Made by a program: the position numbers and the translations under genes
NCBI GenBank assembly: GCA_021776245.1
Contig: JAJFGF010000004.1
Coordinates: 95,789 to 159,788, forward strand
Source: Hyphococcus sp.
GTDB taxonomy: Bacteria > Pseudomonadota > Alphaproteobacteria > Caulobacterales > Parvularculaceae
Length of the DNA: 64,000 nt
Direction of reading: 5' to 3'
Notes under the pieces: generated by a model
Told to the model about the DNA's origin: nothing
What the model saw: the letters and a program-made list of their open reading frames with translations, nothing else
The model's database searches: none
Shown: piece by piece, positions 35,288 through 44,839 of the stretch
How positions within the stretch are numbered: the stretch's first letter is position 1
How the letters are laid out: the number at the start of each line of letters is the position of its first letter

Positions 35288-36010
35288 ATGGAGAAACAGC
35301 TTATTAATAAGGAACATTGGCCCGTCGAAGAGTTGTTTGACAGCCTTGCCGATATTGTATTTTTTGTCAAAGATACCTCCGGCAGATATGCTGTTGTCAA
35401 CAATACACTGGCGGCGCGGTGCAACCTGCGCGACAAGAAAGCGCTGATAGGCAAGACCCCTTCCCAGGTTCTCGGCGCATCCCTCGGCGCCAGTTACGAA
35501 AAGCAGGACCGGGCGGTTCTGGTCACCGGCGAGCCCATCCTCAACCAGCTCGAACTTCATATGTATCCGAACCATTCCATTGGTTGGTGCCTGACCAACA
35601 AGCGCGCTGTGCGGGGGGCGCGGGGCGCCGTCACTGGCGTCGCCGGCGTATCGCAGGATCTGCGCGCGCCGGATATAAGTCATGACGATTACGAGCAGTT
35701 AAAATCTGTTACAGACCATATCAACAGACATCTCGGCGATGCCCCGGAGATTAAAACCCTGTCAGCGATCGCGGGCTTGTCGCCTTTTCAACTGGATCGG
35801 CGTTTTCGCCGCGTATTCGGACTATCGACGGGACAATGGGTCTTGAAACAGCGTCTCGATCTCGCGCGCCGGCAGCTTATACAATCACGGGCGCCAATTG
35901 CGGAGATTGCGCTCAACGCGGGCTATCGCGATCAGAGCGCGTTCAGCCGGCAATTTCTTCGGGCGACAGGGCTGACGCCATCCGCGTTCCGGCAAGCGCC
36001 CCGGCCGTGA
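35288..36010 (+). CDS. AraC-family regulator with N-terminal PAS domain
   Basis: A 240-aa regulator. Residues about 10-125 look like a PAS sensor (ELFDSLADIVFFVKDTSGRY, then ALIGKTPSQVLG), and residues about 140-238 form the AraC double helix-turn-helix. The second HTH is clear: IAEIALNAGYRDQSAFSRQF followed by RATGLTPSAFR. It is divergent from the hydroxyproline operon, which it most likely controls. The ligand is probably a pathway intermediate (inference). Confidence 0.88.
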   Translation: MEKQLINKEHWPVEELFDSLADIVFFVKDTSGRYAVVNNTLAARCNLRDKKALIGKTPSQVLGASLGASYEKQDRAVLVTGEPILNQLELHMYPNHSIGWCLTNKRAVRGARGAVTGVAGVSQDLRAPDISHDDYEQLKSVTDHINRHLGDAPEIKTLSAIAGLSPFQLDRRFRRVFGLSTGQWVLKQRLDLARRQLIQSRAPIAEIALNAGYRDQSAFSRQFLRATGLTPSAFRQAPRP

Positions 36011-36017
36011 TGACTGA

Positions 36018-36210
36018 TTGCCTTTGCGGAAGGTCATTCGTCGGTTCCAATCTGCGGCGAAGGACGAAAAGGCCGACATGTTCGATTACATCGAACGCTT
36101 CTACAATCCGAAGCGACGACATTCGACGATCGGTTATATCAGCCCGATTGCATTCGAGGAAAACATGGGTTTAGCTTAACTCGCAGTCCACAAAATCGGG
36201 CGCAGGCCAT
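36018..36210 (+). pseudogene. IS3-family transposase remnant (3' end) with right inverted repeat
   Basis: Only the last 50 or so codons of an IS3-type transposase remain, including the hallmark MFDYIERFYNPKRRHSTIGY, ending at the stop at 36177. The DDE residues and the start are gone. A following stretch, GTCCACAAAATCGGGCGCAG (36186-36205), resembles the right terminal repeat of IS3/IS407-group elements. It is a relic. The next 170 bp (36211-36380) shows no gene I can support. Confidence 0.85.
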
Positions 36211-36380
36211 TTTGCCATTTGCCGGGAGATGTGGGCGCCGCGGAAAGAGCGTTCGGCGAGGGCGTGAGGCGGGCCCTTTGCCCAGCGAACGCAGCCGTCG
36301 AACGATTACTTTTTGCGGCTGCCGCGATCTTCTGAACTTCGTTATACGACAAGTTTCAATCGACATGCTCACCTGGATTT

Positions 36381-37115
36381 CTATTGCGATCCTTTTGACC
36401 CATGTGCACGCGCCGCGCAAATCTCCGTGATGCGTGGCGCAAGGCGGTCCCGCAAATTATCGCCGAATATTGTCTGTCTGGCGACAGGGCGGAAAGCGCC
36501 CCGGTAACTGCCGGACAGCGCCTGCATCTCGTTCCATAGCCGTCTCGCATCGCGCCTTGTCGCGTCGCCGTTCTTCATGCCCAGCAGCCTGCCCTCCACC
36601 GCTGCAATATCTTCGAGGAAACGCGCGATATCGGCGCCGGCCGCGTCCGAAGCCGAAAGCATTTCACGCGCCAGCGCAACACGCAGAAATTCAGAATGAT
36701 GATCGCCATAAGGATCGCCAACGGCGCCCTCGCGCATCTGGGCGATCACCGCGGGCAAATCCATCGGGCGATCGACGCGCGGCAGCAACCGGCCAATACG
36801 CGGCGTCAGCGCCGTCACATTTTCATGCATGAACGTAAATTTTTGGGACTGCGCGTCCTTCGATCGCGCCATAATGTATTTGAAATTTTTCCCCGCCCCG
36901 TCGAGCCCGCCGGTAAAGGCGAGCATATGTTTGTCGAAATCGTAATAGCTGTCTTCAAAATAGGTTGAGACAGCGGCGTATTGCACCCAGCCGCCATTCG
37001 CATCGCAAATGTCCCGCTCAGTGTCTTCGAAACCCGTAAAAATGTCGGCCGCATTTGCCGGACATGCAGCGAGGAGCGTGATGGCCGCAATGGTCATTTG
37101 GAAGGAATATCGCAT
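36381..37115 (-). CDS. Secreted protein of unknown function
   Basis: A 244-aa protein with an N-terminal signal peptide (about residues 1-22, cleavage after NAA). Visible features are a Cys in the early EDTERDICDANGG region and one near the C-terminus (TEICAARAHG), and helical stretches between 120 and 220. No family is recognised. It lies 120 bp after the stop of a second secreted protein in the same direction. The three leftward genes from 39601 to 36381 form a likely small cluster. Expected in the periplasm or outside. Confidence 0.6.
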   Translation of the reverse strand: MRYSFQMTIAAITLLAACPANAADIFTGFEDTERDICDANGGWVQYAAVSTYFEDSYYDFDKHMLAFTGGLDGAGKNFKYIMARSKDAQSQKFTFMHENVTALTPRIGRLLPRVDRPMDLPAVIAQMREGAVGDPYGDHHSEFLRVALAREMLSASDAAGADIARFLEDIAAVEGRLLGMKNGDATRRDARRLWNEMQALSGSYRGAFRPVARQTIFGDNLRDRLAPRITEICAARAHGSKGSQ

Positions 37116-37235
37116 GAATTGTCAGTCCCTGATTGCGTCTTCGTTTTTGCGGTCTAGCCACGACAGCCGAACTGTTCCAACCGTCTGTAACTCTGGAAAT
37201 ATGGGCCAGCGATTTCACACCACCAGCCTCTTTGG

Positions 37236-38954
37236 TCAGTCTCTAATTCTGATGTCGCCGTCCGGCACAGCCTTCTCGGGAAAACATGCTTCACCGCTAT
37301 ACTGCTCCGTATCAAGAAAAAAGTAGCGCCCTTTCCCGCCTGACATTTCACCGTTACGACAGCGCCAGTCTCCGCTGCTTTGTCGTACGATCACCGCCGC
37401 ACGACCCTCATGCTCCACAAGGGAATAAAACTGCAACACATAACCAACACTTGCCGCATGTTCGTACAGCAAGACACGCTGGAGGGGCAAGGAATACAAG
37501 GTGAGTTCCTGATCATATCCATAAGGGTCTCGAAACACGATTAATCCGAACTCTTCGAACCGCGGCAAGATGAGTGCGTAATCCGCAAAAACCCCTTGCA
37601 CAATTGGCCGGCCGTCATCATTCCACAAATCAACAAGGTATCTGTTTTTACTGTATTGCTCTCCGTTATGATAATATTGCTTTTTATGAGGTTTCATCAT
37701 GACATAGGCGCCGAATTCGATGCGCGGCGATCCATTCGCCCACAACTTCATTCCACATCTGTAATAATCGCCGTTTATTTCAAAACTGCCGTCAATATAC
37801 GTCGCCTGCACAGCAATTGAACCATCGGGCCGTTTGAGACCGCAATAGTAACCATCCTTATAGGGAATAAGTGACGCCGTGCGATATTCTTTCATGGGAT
37901 CGGCGTCTTCGGGCGCGTTTTCAGCGCGCTTTTCAAGATCAGCGCGATAGCGCGCCAAAGCCCCTTCTTGCTTGCCGACATCAGCAGCTTTGTTGCGCAT
38001 ATGGTCGAGCTGTTTCTCGACCAGCGCGCGCTCTTTGGCGCGCCATTCTTCTTTAAAACCCGCATCATCGGCGCCAGACGCCTCGATTGCAGCCTGGTAG
38101 GCGTCTTCATAGGCTTTCAACTGCTCTGTGGACGGATTTTCTTGCGGCAATGGCGGCAGACTTTGCACAAACCCGATCTGACGATTGACCCCTTCAAGGG
38201 TTCCATCCTGCAGCCGCGCCGAGAAAGCTTCGGTGCGCCGTCGCTTGAACGCAGCGGAATCTTCTCGCCATGCCTGTTTTTCGATACGCCGAATAACTGC
38301 AGCGCCGGTTACTTCGGCGCTCAGAATTTCAAACCGGTCGAATTTTAGCCCTTCGCGCGCAATCTTTTTTGCATCCGTTTCGCTGACCCACGCGCCGCCC
38401 ATGGCCCGGCACCGGTCTTTCGCGCTGATATCGCGGTTTTCATCAAACACGCCGGAATAGACGGATGGCATTGCACATAGAAACTCGTTCCACGAGGGAC
38501 TGCCGGCGACGTTAAACCCGTCCCGGCCGTTCTGCGCGACAATGCCGGCGTCGCAGATGGCGGCGATATATTTCGCCGAGCCGCGGCCGAAAGTTGCATC
38601 GCGCGGATCGGGCGCCTGCGCCACGACGACGACATTATAGACTTCAATTTCCCCGGCCTGCGGACGGGCCAGAAATTTTCGATCGTCGGCCCCCGCATTC
38701 ACGTCGAGATTCATTGCATTCTGCGCATTCACCCAGCGCGCCGTGCAATTAACGACGGGCTCGCCCAGCAGAAACCAGGCCTGGAACCTGCCCTCGAACT
38801 GCAAACTGTCCATTAAGCTGTAGAAGCTGAGATCGTCCGCATCCTCGGGCGAGTATCCGGCTTCGTAATTCCAGCTTTTGCGCGTCAGCCCGTCCGCAGC
38901 GGCGGCGGACAACAGAGCAAGCGCTGTACAAAACGCGATGAGTACAAACCGCAT
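37236..38954 (-). CDS. Secreted protein of unknown function with MORN/YwqK-like C-terminal repeats
   Basis: A 572-aa protein with a signal peptide (about 1-22), a beta-rich first domain (25-200), a charged helical middle (about 255-360) and a C-terminal part with Tyr/Gly repeats such as YKDGYYCGLKRPDGSI, YIDGSFEINGDYYRCG and YYHNGEQYSKNRYLVDLW. These resemble MORN or YwqK-like repeats. The start used is the ATG that overlaps the upstream stop (TGATG), where GGAGGA is correctly spaced. No function can be given. It is translationally coupled to a zinc-ribbon membrane protein. Confidence 0.65.
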   Translation of the reverse strand: MRFVLIAFCTALALLSAAAADGLTRKSWNYEAGYSPEDADDLSFYSLMDSLQFEGRFQAWFLLGEPVVNCTARWVNAQNAMNLDVNAGADDRKFLARPQAGEIEVYNVVVVAQAPDPRDATFGRGSAKYIAAICDAGIVAQNGRDGFNVAGSPSWNEFLCAMPSVYSGVFDENRDISAKDRCRAMGGAWVSETDAKKIAREGLKFDRFEILSAEVTGAAVIRRIEKQAWREDSAAFKRRRTEAFSARLQDGTLEGVNRQIGFVQSLPPLPQENPSTEQLKAYEDAYQAAIEASGADDAGFKEEWRAKERALVEKQLDHMRNKAADVGKQEGALARYRADLEKRAENAPEDADPMKEYRTASLIPYKDGYYCGLKRPDGSIAVQATYIDGSFEINGDYYRCGMKLWANGSPRIEFGAYVMMKPHKKQYYHNGEQYSKNRYLVDLWNDDGRPIVQGVFADYALILPRFEEFGLIVFRDPYGYDQELTLYSLPLQRVLLYEHAASVGYVLQFYSLVEHEGRAAVIVRQSSGDWRCRNGEMSGGKGRYFFLDTEQYSGEACFPEKAVPDGDIRIRD

Positions 38955-39601
38955 CACCATTCCTCCATCAGAGCGTCGAGATCATCAACGCTGGTGTTGC
39001 GCGCATTACGCCCGCGGAACGGATTTTCGCTTGATGCAGCAGCGCCGCCGCCCCCGCTATCGTCGAAGAAACTCGCGATCCGTTCGCCGGCGTCGCCGTC
39101 CATCGCCACATAACCGAGTCCATAGGCGCCCACATAAAGGAAGGGAACCAGAAAAACGACAATCACCGGATGCCAGCCGAGCAGTCTTCGAACGCCGCGA
39201 TACATCCCGTAGACGGCGGCGAAAGCAGTTATCATGAGCGCCATGTCAAAAAACGAATATGATGACAGCCCGTCAAAGACGCCTGCCGTCGCGAGCGCAA
39301 TGAAGGCGATAGAACCGCCAAGTATAAACAAGCCCGAGCGTTTGCGCGGTGTCGACGTTTCCATCGGGCCCGGCCGTGACGACGTCTTGCCGGATGCGCC
39401 CGCCCCCGCATCCGTTGGGGCATCCATGACATCATAGGCAGCTTCAAGCGCCTTATCCGGCGGGGTCCACGCAAACACATGCGCGCATTGCGGGCATGAG
39501 GCGCGCAAAGTTCCCCTGTCAACCGGCAGTCTCAGCTTCTGTGAGCACGCAGGACAGCTCGCGATCGCCTGACCCGGCGCGTTTGCATTATTGGCAGTCA
39601 T
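38954..39601 (-). CDS. Zinc-ribbon membrane protein of unknown function
   Basis: A 215-aa protein. Two CxxC pairs (CPAC and CPQC, about residues 16-41) form a zinc ribbon at the N-terminus. Then comes a Pro/Ser/Thr linker, two to three membrane helices (about 88-110, 118-138 and 145-165), and a C-terminal Gly-rich, then charged tail ending DDLDALMEEW. It overlaps the next gene by its stop (TGATG). The zinc ribbon faces the cytoplasm if the topology is as expected. Unknown role. Confidence 0.65.
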   Translation of the reverse strand: MTANNANAPGQAIASCPACSQKLRLPVDRGTLRASCPQCAHVFAWTPPDKALEAAYDVMDAPTDAGAGASGKTSSRPGPMETSTPRKRSGLFILGGSIAFIALATAGVFDGLSSYSFFDMALMITAFAAVYGMYRGVRRLLGWHPVIVVFLVPFLYVGAYGLGYVAMDGDAGERIASFFDDSGGGGAAASSENPFRGRNARNTSVDDLDALMEEW

Positions 39602-40183
39602 GATCGCCCCGCTTCTCGTTGATACTCATTCGCCCCTGACCAAACGATGCTCTAATTCTGCGGGCAGATCACGCGTTTTTTTAATGATAGTAATTCAATT
39701 GAGGCTGGAATGAGGCCGAGGCTATTTTGCGGCGTGAAGAAACCATCCTCGTTTCGGTTTGCACAGGCCCCGGCCTTTCTTTCCGTTAACAGATCATCTT
39801 TCTGTTTGCGAAAAACAAACGTCTGGCGATGACCGCGGAAATCTTCCGTTAACCAACATCTTCAATCGGTTCCCGGCGCATTGAGGCTGGACATTCCAGG
39901 TGACAGACCTGTTCCACATTAACGGAACCCATATTTGACCAGAGCGGCTTGACTGAATCACGATTCAATCAATCCGCTCCAAGTTTTGTTCTGTAGCGTT
40001 CGGCGCCAGCTTGCCTCACTCGAACCGCCGAACCGGATTCACCTTCGCTGAAAAGATTGTTGATGTCTGTGCATCACCGCGCCGTGGAAATTGCAGCGCG
40101 GCGATCCCGTACTTCATCTTTTGTTTTTTATTGTGTCCGGTACAAAGCGCCGCCTAGTCTCAGGTCGGACATGATGATTTAAC
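39602..40183. other. 582-bp gap without a gene; near-perfect 38-bp palindrome
   Basis: No open frame here looks real. The stretch has several TTAA motifs and, at 39942-39979, two 18-bp arms around AC (GAGCGGCTTGACTGAATC on the left) with only two mismatches. This could be an operator, a transcription terminator or a mobile repeat unit. The rest is unremarkable. It may carry the promoter for the zinc-ribbon gene. Confidence 0.6.
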
Positions 40184-40260
40184 TGGTAGCGGGGGGCGGA
40201 TTTGAACCGCCGACCTCAGGGTTATGAATCCTGCGCTCTCACCAACTGAGCTACCCCGCC
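40184..40260 (-). tRNA. tRNA-Met (anticodon CAU)
   Basis: A 77-nt tRNA read on the reverse strand. The acceptor stem GGCGGGG pairs with CCCCGCT and the 3' CCA is encoded. The D arm (AGCTCAGTTGGTGAGAGC), the anticodon loop TTCATAA and the T arm (GGTTCAAATCC) are all clear. The anticodon is CAU. G1-U72 is a wobble pair in place of the mismatch of the initiator tRNA, and G-C pairs of the initiator anticodon stem are absent, so this is the elongator type. Confidence 0.96.
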
Positions 40261-40369
40261 AAAGCCGAGACGCCGGCGCGGGGAACCTGCGCCGGGAGCC
40301 GAGGCGTATAACGTGCAGCGCGGACGCCTGCAAGGCCGCCGCAGGATCCAAGATCCGGGGCCGAACGGA

Positions 40370-41482
40370 CTACCCGGCGGCTGTGGCGCCGGCGTCCTCG
40401 CGGTCCGGTTCCGGCGGGATAATCCGCGCGATCAGCCCGGTTTTCGGGAATGGCGCGACCAGCACCCGGCGCACCGCATGCCAGCCGCCGCCGAGAAGCA
40501 CCATGGCGCCGCCCAGCAATAACAGGGTCAACGCCGCGATCCAGGCGCCGCCAACCCCGGCATTGCCGAGCAGCGCGGCGATCGACGCCGCGGCTGAAAA
40601 AAGCCCTGCAACCAGCAGCGCTCGCCGATTGATCAGCAACGAGACCAGCGCAAAGGCAAGGACGACGATCAACGTAACGCCAGCGGCGTCCGCCGCATTT
40701 GGCGTCGCACCAAAAGGATTGCCGCCCAATTGTCGCGCAAAGAGGCCTCCGCCGGTTGTCATCGTCATGACTGCATTGAAAATCAGCGGCGCGGCAAAGA
40801 AGTGAAGCCAGAAACCATTGTCAGATAGGCGCGTCCGCCGCGCGGGATCGCGCGCGTCGAAGAAAACGCCGAGGATAAAAAGAAACAGGCCCGCAAAAAG
40901 CTGCAGCCTGCCGCCAAGCGATCTCAATAACGCCTCATCCGCATAGCCGAGATACGCGATCGCGGTGACCGCAAGCGCGACCCCGCCAAGCCCCATGGCA
41001 AAAGGCAGCTTCATGCGCAGATAATAAGCAAAAATCGCGACAGTCACGCTGGCGGAAACAGTCAGCGGCAGCAACTCTAATTGTTTGGCAGCGTCTCCGA
41101 AGCTTGCATAGTCGCCGTCTGAAAACATCGTGACATAGGCGGCAAAGACACCGCCGGCGAGGAACCAGACAAAGCCGATCAGTATCACAATCGCCGGCAA
41201 AAAGAGCCGCCGCGAGCGGGCAAAAAACTCGGCGATCAACCACATGATGGCGGCGTCGGCAAAGGACGCTCCGGCGACCGTCCAGCCGGAGCGCTGTATT
41301 TGCGCAAAACTGTCAAACGACACGGACTCGCCAACAATGAGCATCGACACAAGGCCGAGCCCCAGGCCGAACATCATCAGGCCAATGCTTAAAAAGATAT
41401 CGTGAAAATTCCGGAAGAAGCGGAGTTCTTCTTCCCCGCTGGGCGAACCGCGCCGCCGATCTTCAAGATCTTTTGCGCTCAT
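40370..41482 (-). CDS. Multi-pass membrane protein of unknown function
   Basis: A 370-aa hydrophobic protein with about ten membrane helices from residue 35 onward. It has a charged N-terminus (MSAKDLEDRRRGSPSGEEEL) and a soluble, Pro-rich C-terminal tail. I chose the ATG at 41482 because GGGGGAG sits just before it; the open frame extends ten codons further. No transport family motif was recognised. It lies between the tRNA and an oxidoreductase, and there is no evidence for a shared operon. Confidence 0.7.
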   Translation of the reverse strand: MSAKDLEDRRRGSPSGEEELRFFRNFHDIFLSIGLMMFGLGLGLVSMLIVGESVSFDSFAQIQRSGWTVAGASFADAAIMWLIAEFFARSRRLFLPAIVILIGFVWFLAGGVFAAYVTMFSDGDYASFGDAAKQLELLPLTVSASVTVAIFAYYLRMKLPFAMGLGGVALAVTAIAYLGYADEALLRSLGGRLQLFAGLFLFILGVFFDARDPARRTRLSDNGFWLHFFAAPLIFNAVMTMTTGGGLFARQLGGNPFGATPNAADAAGVTLIVVLAFALVSLLINRRALLVAGLFSAAASIAALLGNAGVGGAWIAALTLLLLGGAMVLLGGGWHAVRRVLVAPFPKTGLIARIIPPEPDREDAGATAAG

Positions 41483-41552
41483 GCGCTCCCCCTTTAATTC
41501 ACCCGCTATCAAATTCTAGCGGGTCGCCGGCCCAGGCACAAATGACAAGGAA

Positions 41553-42656
41553 TTACCCAAGCAACGCCGCTGCGTGATCGGCAATGGCGATACAGGTCGT
41601 CAGGCCCGGCGATTCAATGCCGTAAAGACCGAGATACCCTTCAACGCCGTGGGCGGCTTTGTCCGAAAAGACAAAATCGCCCTCTTCGCCGGGGCCTTTG
41701 AGTTTCGGACGGATACCGGCGTAACCCGGGACCAGCCGATCGGCATCGATGTCAGGCCAGAACCGCTTTGCGGTGCCGGCAAACGCATCGCGGCGCGCTT
41801 CGTCCACATCGTAATCCTGATTGGATTTTACGAATTTGATATCAGGCCCGAGCTTGGCCTGACCGCCAAGATCGCGGGTGTAGTGAATGCCCTGGCTGTC
41901 AGGCGACGGCAACGGATAGATCAGCCGTGAAAACGGCGCGGCGCCCGAATAGGTGAAATACTGACCCTTGCCGAATTTCAATTGTGGAATTGTCGCCGCG
42001 GGAATGCCTTTTATCGACTGCGCCACCTTGTCGGCATAAAGCCCCGCGCAATTCACGACTGTCTTCGCCCGCAATGTAATTGGATCCGCGCCGCCAATAT
42101 TAACTTCAATGCCGCCGCCCTGCACTCTCCCGCCGGTCACCGGGGACGACAGCGCCAGCGCGCCGCCCGCATCCTCAAACCCGCCCAAGAGCGCCAGCAT
42201 CAAACCGTGGCTGTCAACGATCCCTGACGACGGGGACAGGATTGCAGCATCGCAATGAATATTCGGTTCAAATTTTTGCGCTTCGTGTCCGTCTATGATT
42301 TTGAGGTCGTCGACACCGTTTTGTTCTGCATTATCCTTAAAAAAATTAAGGCGGGCGATGTCCTTTTCGCCATTTGCGACAAGAAGCTTCCCGCAGCGCA
42401 AATGACTGACGTTATGCCCAGCGCAAAACGCATAAAGTGCGTCGCGCCCTTTTACGGCGAGGCGCGCCCGCATCCCGTCAGGGCGATACTGAATACCCGC
42501 ATGAATAACTTCGGAATTGCGCGCCGATGTTTCCGTACCAAAGGCGTCATGCTGTTCGGCGACGATCACGTCGCGCCCGGCCTTTGCCAACGCCCGGCCG
42601 ATTGCCAAGCCAATCACGCCCGCGCCGATGATGATGGCGTCAGCGCTTTCGGTCAT
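41553..42656 (-). CDS. FAD-dependent oxidoreductase, L-2-hydroxyglutarate oxidase-like
   Basis: A 367-aa FAD enzyme. The N-terminal Rossmann motif is IIIGAGVIGLAIGRALAKAG. The family trace continues with SARNSEVIHAGIQYRPDGMR and VVNCAGLYADKVAQ, then the C-terminal LVPGYAGIRPKL, all as in L2HGDH/LhgO. It probably oxidises L-2-hydroxyglutarate or a related hydroxy acid. It is followed 7 bp before by the YkgJ-like gene in the same direction, so they may be one operon. Confidence 0.82.
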   Translation of the reverse strand: MTESADAIIIGAGVIGLAIGRALAKAGRDVIVAEQHDAFGTETSARNSEVIHAGIQYRPDGMRARLAVKGRDALYAFCAGHNVSHLRCGKLLVANGEKDIARLNFFKDNAEQNGVDDLKIIDGHEAQKFEPNIHCDAAILSPSSGIVDSHGLMLALLGGFEDAGGALALSSPVTGGRVQGGGIEVNIGGADPITLRAKTVVNCAGLYADKVAQSIKGIPAATIPQLKFGKGQYFTYSGAAPFSRLIYPLPSPDSQGIHYTRDLGGQAKLGPDIKFVKSNQDYDVDEARRDAFAGTAKRFWPDIDADRLVPGYAGIRPKLKGPGEEGDFVFSDKAAHGVEGYLGLYGIESPGLTTCIAIADHAAALLG

Positions 42657-42663
42657 GGGCCAC

Positions 42664-43035
42664 CTAGTCGGTTGTCGCGACCCAATTGGGATCGTCCTGG
42701 ACTTCGCGCTCGAATGTCAGAAAGTCGTAATAGCCGCACCGGTTTTGCGTTGGAAATTCACGACAGATTTTAGGCCGGCCTTCATAGATCGTGCAATTGC
42801 GCGTTTCCTGATCGAGGAACATGCAGGCCGTCACGAAATGTTCGTCGTCGCGGTGACGCAACACACGCGGATTGGTCTTGTCGCCTTTTTTGGTGAATTT
42901 CTTTTTTGCCTGTTCTTCAGTGATACCATGATGCCTGGCGAGGCGCTTGATATCGGTTTTAGTCGTCGGAATATGCGTGTAAGTACAGCAATAGGCCGCA
43001 CATTTCAGACAATCATATTTCAGCTTTTTGGCCAT
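42664..43035 (-). CDS. YkgJ-family cysteine cluster protein
   Basis: A 123-aa zinc/iron cysteine-cluster protein. The Cys pattern is visible in KYDCLKCAAYCCTYTHIP, ACMFLDQETRNCTIYEGRP and KICREFPTQNRCGYYD, the conserved YkgJ arrangement. The open frame continues 48 codons upstream through a repeat, but GGAAGGGG before the ATG at 43035 (MAKKLKYD) marks the start. Function in this family is not established. Confidence 0.85.
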   Translation of the reverse strand: MAKKLKYDCLKCAAYCCTYTHIPTTKTDIKRLARHHGITEEQAKKKFTKKGDKTNPRVLRHRDDEHFVTACMFLDQETRNCTIYEGRPKICREFPTQNRCGYYDFLTFEREVQDDPNWVATTD

Positions 43036-43097
43036 ACTACGCCCCTTCCAGATCAATCTGCGATAATTATTAATCGCCATATGATCCAGATATCTTG

Positions 43098-43199
43098 TTG
43101 CGCGCCGGCCCGCGCGCGAAGGCGCGCTTACTAAAATCTCGACCGCCTCCACGGTCGGGAGCGAAAAACCGGTGTCCACTTTTTCGCCCGGCGCTATAG
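43098..43199. repeat. Intergenic repeat-type element with short palindromes
   Basis: This gap between the YkgJ and GNAT genes contains GACCGCCTCCACGGTC (43139-43154 region), a GCGCGAAGGCGCGC block and a tail with CCGGTGTCCACTTTTTCGCC. Tails like this are familiar from dispersed intergenic repeats in alphaproteobacteria. Only one copy occurs in this window, so the repeat status is from memory, not from the data. Confidence 0.4.
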
Positions 43200-43202
43200 A
43201 AA

Positions 43203-43637
43203 TTACGAGCGCCGGTACTGAACGAAGTCGCTTAAGGTTGCAAGTTTATCATACAGGGTTCTGGCGGTTTTGTTGTTCGTGTTCGTATGCCAGTAGACGC
43301 GGTCAAGCCCGAGCCTGTCGGCCTCATCGTAAACCGCTTCAATGAGCTTGCGGCCCGCCCCCGCGCCGCGCACCGCAGGGTCGACAAATAAATCTTCCAG
43401 ATAGAGATAGCCGTTTGCGGACCAGGTCGATGCATGAGGCAATGCATGAACGAACCCAATGACCGCGCCGTCGCGCTCGGCGACCAAGGCAAAATGCGGT
43501 GCGCCTTTTAACAAACGCTCGAAAAGATCATCCGTAACCTGTTGCGGCAGTTCAGTATTATAGAAGGCAATATAGGCCGCCCAAAGCCGCCGCCAGGCCG
43601 CTTCATCTGTCGTTGCAAGCGCTCGGATTGCGGTCAC
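43203..43637 (-). CDS. GNAT-family N-acetyltransferase
   Basis: A 144-aa acetyltransferase. The acetyl-CoA binding motif is in [20 protein letters not shown] (V-R-G-x-G-x-G), followed by [21 protein letters not shown] chose the GTG at 43637, which overlaps the mnmA stop as GTGA; the frame is open further upstream but that part lies inside mnmA. Substrate unknown. It is cotranscribed with mnmA. Confidence 0.85.
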   Translation of the reverse strand: MTAIRALATTDEAAWRRLWAAYIAFYNTELPQQVTDDLFERLLKGAPHFALVAERDGAVIGFVHALPHASTWSANGYLYLEDLFVDPAVRGAGAGRKLIEAVYDEADRLGLDRVYWHTNTNNKTARTLYDKLATLSDFVQYRRS

Positions 43638-44794
43638 GCCGCGGCCCTGGTCCCGGCGATCCAGCCGCCGCCAAGGACACGGGTCTGGGCGGCGTCCGGC
43701 GAATAAAAGACACAAGCCTGCCCCGGCGCGACGCCTTCTTCAGGTTCGGCAAGGTCCACCGCCCATCCATTATCCCAGACAAGACTCGCCTCTTTCGGCG
43801 GCCGCGTCGAGCGCACTTTGACCGCAAGGCGGGTTCCGGCGCGGGCCGCGGCTTCACCGTCGCCATCGCCAAGCCATGTCACTTCTTTCAGGCGTACTCG
43901 TTCGATCAGCAGTGCTTCACGGGGACCGACTATGACCTGCTTTTTCGCTGGATCGAGGCGAACCACATAAAGTGGATCGCCTGTGGCGACGCCGAGGCCA
44001 CGCCGCTGCCCTACAGTATAATGAATGACGCCGGGATGGCGGCCCATGATGGTCCCGTCCACATGTACAATGTCACCGGGCGCAGCTGCGCCGGGACGCA
44101 GGCGTTCGACTACGCTTGCGTATTTTCCCTCTGGGACGAAGCAAATATCCTGACTGTCGGGTTTGTCCGCAACGGCAAGGCCAAGCTCTCCGGCAATGCG
44201 GCGCACTTCTTCCTTTGGCAAGTCGCCCAGCGGAAACCGCAAATATTCAAGCTGCGCACGCGTCGTCGAAAAAAGGAAATAGCTCTGGTCTTTTGCTGCA
44301 TCATGGGCGCGATGCAGCTCGGGGCCGTTCGCGCCTTCAACCCGGCGTATATAATGCCCCGTCGCCATGGCTTCACCGCCAAGATCGCGCGCGGTTTCCA
44401 ACAAATCTTTGAACTTCACCTGTTCGTTACATCGCACACATGGGATCGGCGTCGCGCCAGCCAGATAGGTGTCGGCGAAATCATTCATCACGGCATCCGT
44501 GAAGCGGCTTTCATAATCGAGGACGTAATGCGGAAATCCCATCGCCTCAGCGACGCGGCGCGCGTCATGAATGTCCTGCCCGGCGCAACAGGCGCCTTTT
44601 TTCTGGATCGCGACTCCATGATCGTAAAGCTGCAGCGTAACACCGACGACATCGTAGCCGGAAAGCTTTGCCAGCGCCGCCGTCACCGATGAATCCACAC
44701 CGCCGGACATCGCCACCACGACGCGTGCGCCAGCGGGCACGCCCAGGTCGATCCGGGGCGCATCAATTGTCATTATGTCTTTTATCGCGGTCAT
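43634..44794 (-). CDS. mnmA: tRNA-specific 2-thiouridylase MnmA
   Basis: A 386-aa enzyme that thiolates U34 of certain tRNAs. The PP-loop SGGVDSS lies near residue 30. The catalytic cysteines are seen in CCAGQD (nearby) and [13 protein letters not shown], and QDICFV contains the second active-site Cys. [12 protein letters not shown] and the C-terminal PGQACVFY are family motifs. The first ATG is used; a second at codon 8 is possible. The long opposite-strand frame over this gene is antisense and not a gene. Confidence 0.96.
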   Translation of the reverse strand: MTAIKDIMTIDAPRIDLGVPAGARVVVAMSGGVDSSVTAALAKLSGYDVVGVTLQLYDHGVAIQKKGACCAGQDIHDARRVAEAMGFPHYVLDYESRFTDAVMNDFADTYLAGATPIPCVRCNEQVKFKDLLETARDLGGEAMATGHYIRRVEGANGPELHRAHDAAKDQSYFLFSTTRAQLEYLRFPLGDLPKEEVRRIAGELGLAVADKPDSQDICFVPEGKYASVVERLRPGAAAPGDIVHVDGTIMGRHPGVIHYTVGQRRGLGVATGDPLYVVRLDPAKKQVIVGPREALLIERVRLKEVTWLGDGDGEAAARAGTRLAVKVRSTRPPKEASLVWDNGWAVDLAEPEEGVAPGQACVFYSPDAAQTRVLGGGWIAGTRAAA

Positions 44795-44839
44795 TTCGGC
44801 CGGAACATAGGCGTCGCACGCCCAAGTTAAAAGGCCTGC

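Noticed and set aside
43613..44692. 359-aa forward frame over mnmA
   Set aside because: It is antisense to a clear mnmA gene and shows only mirrored codon bias.
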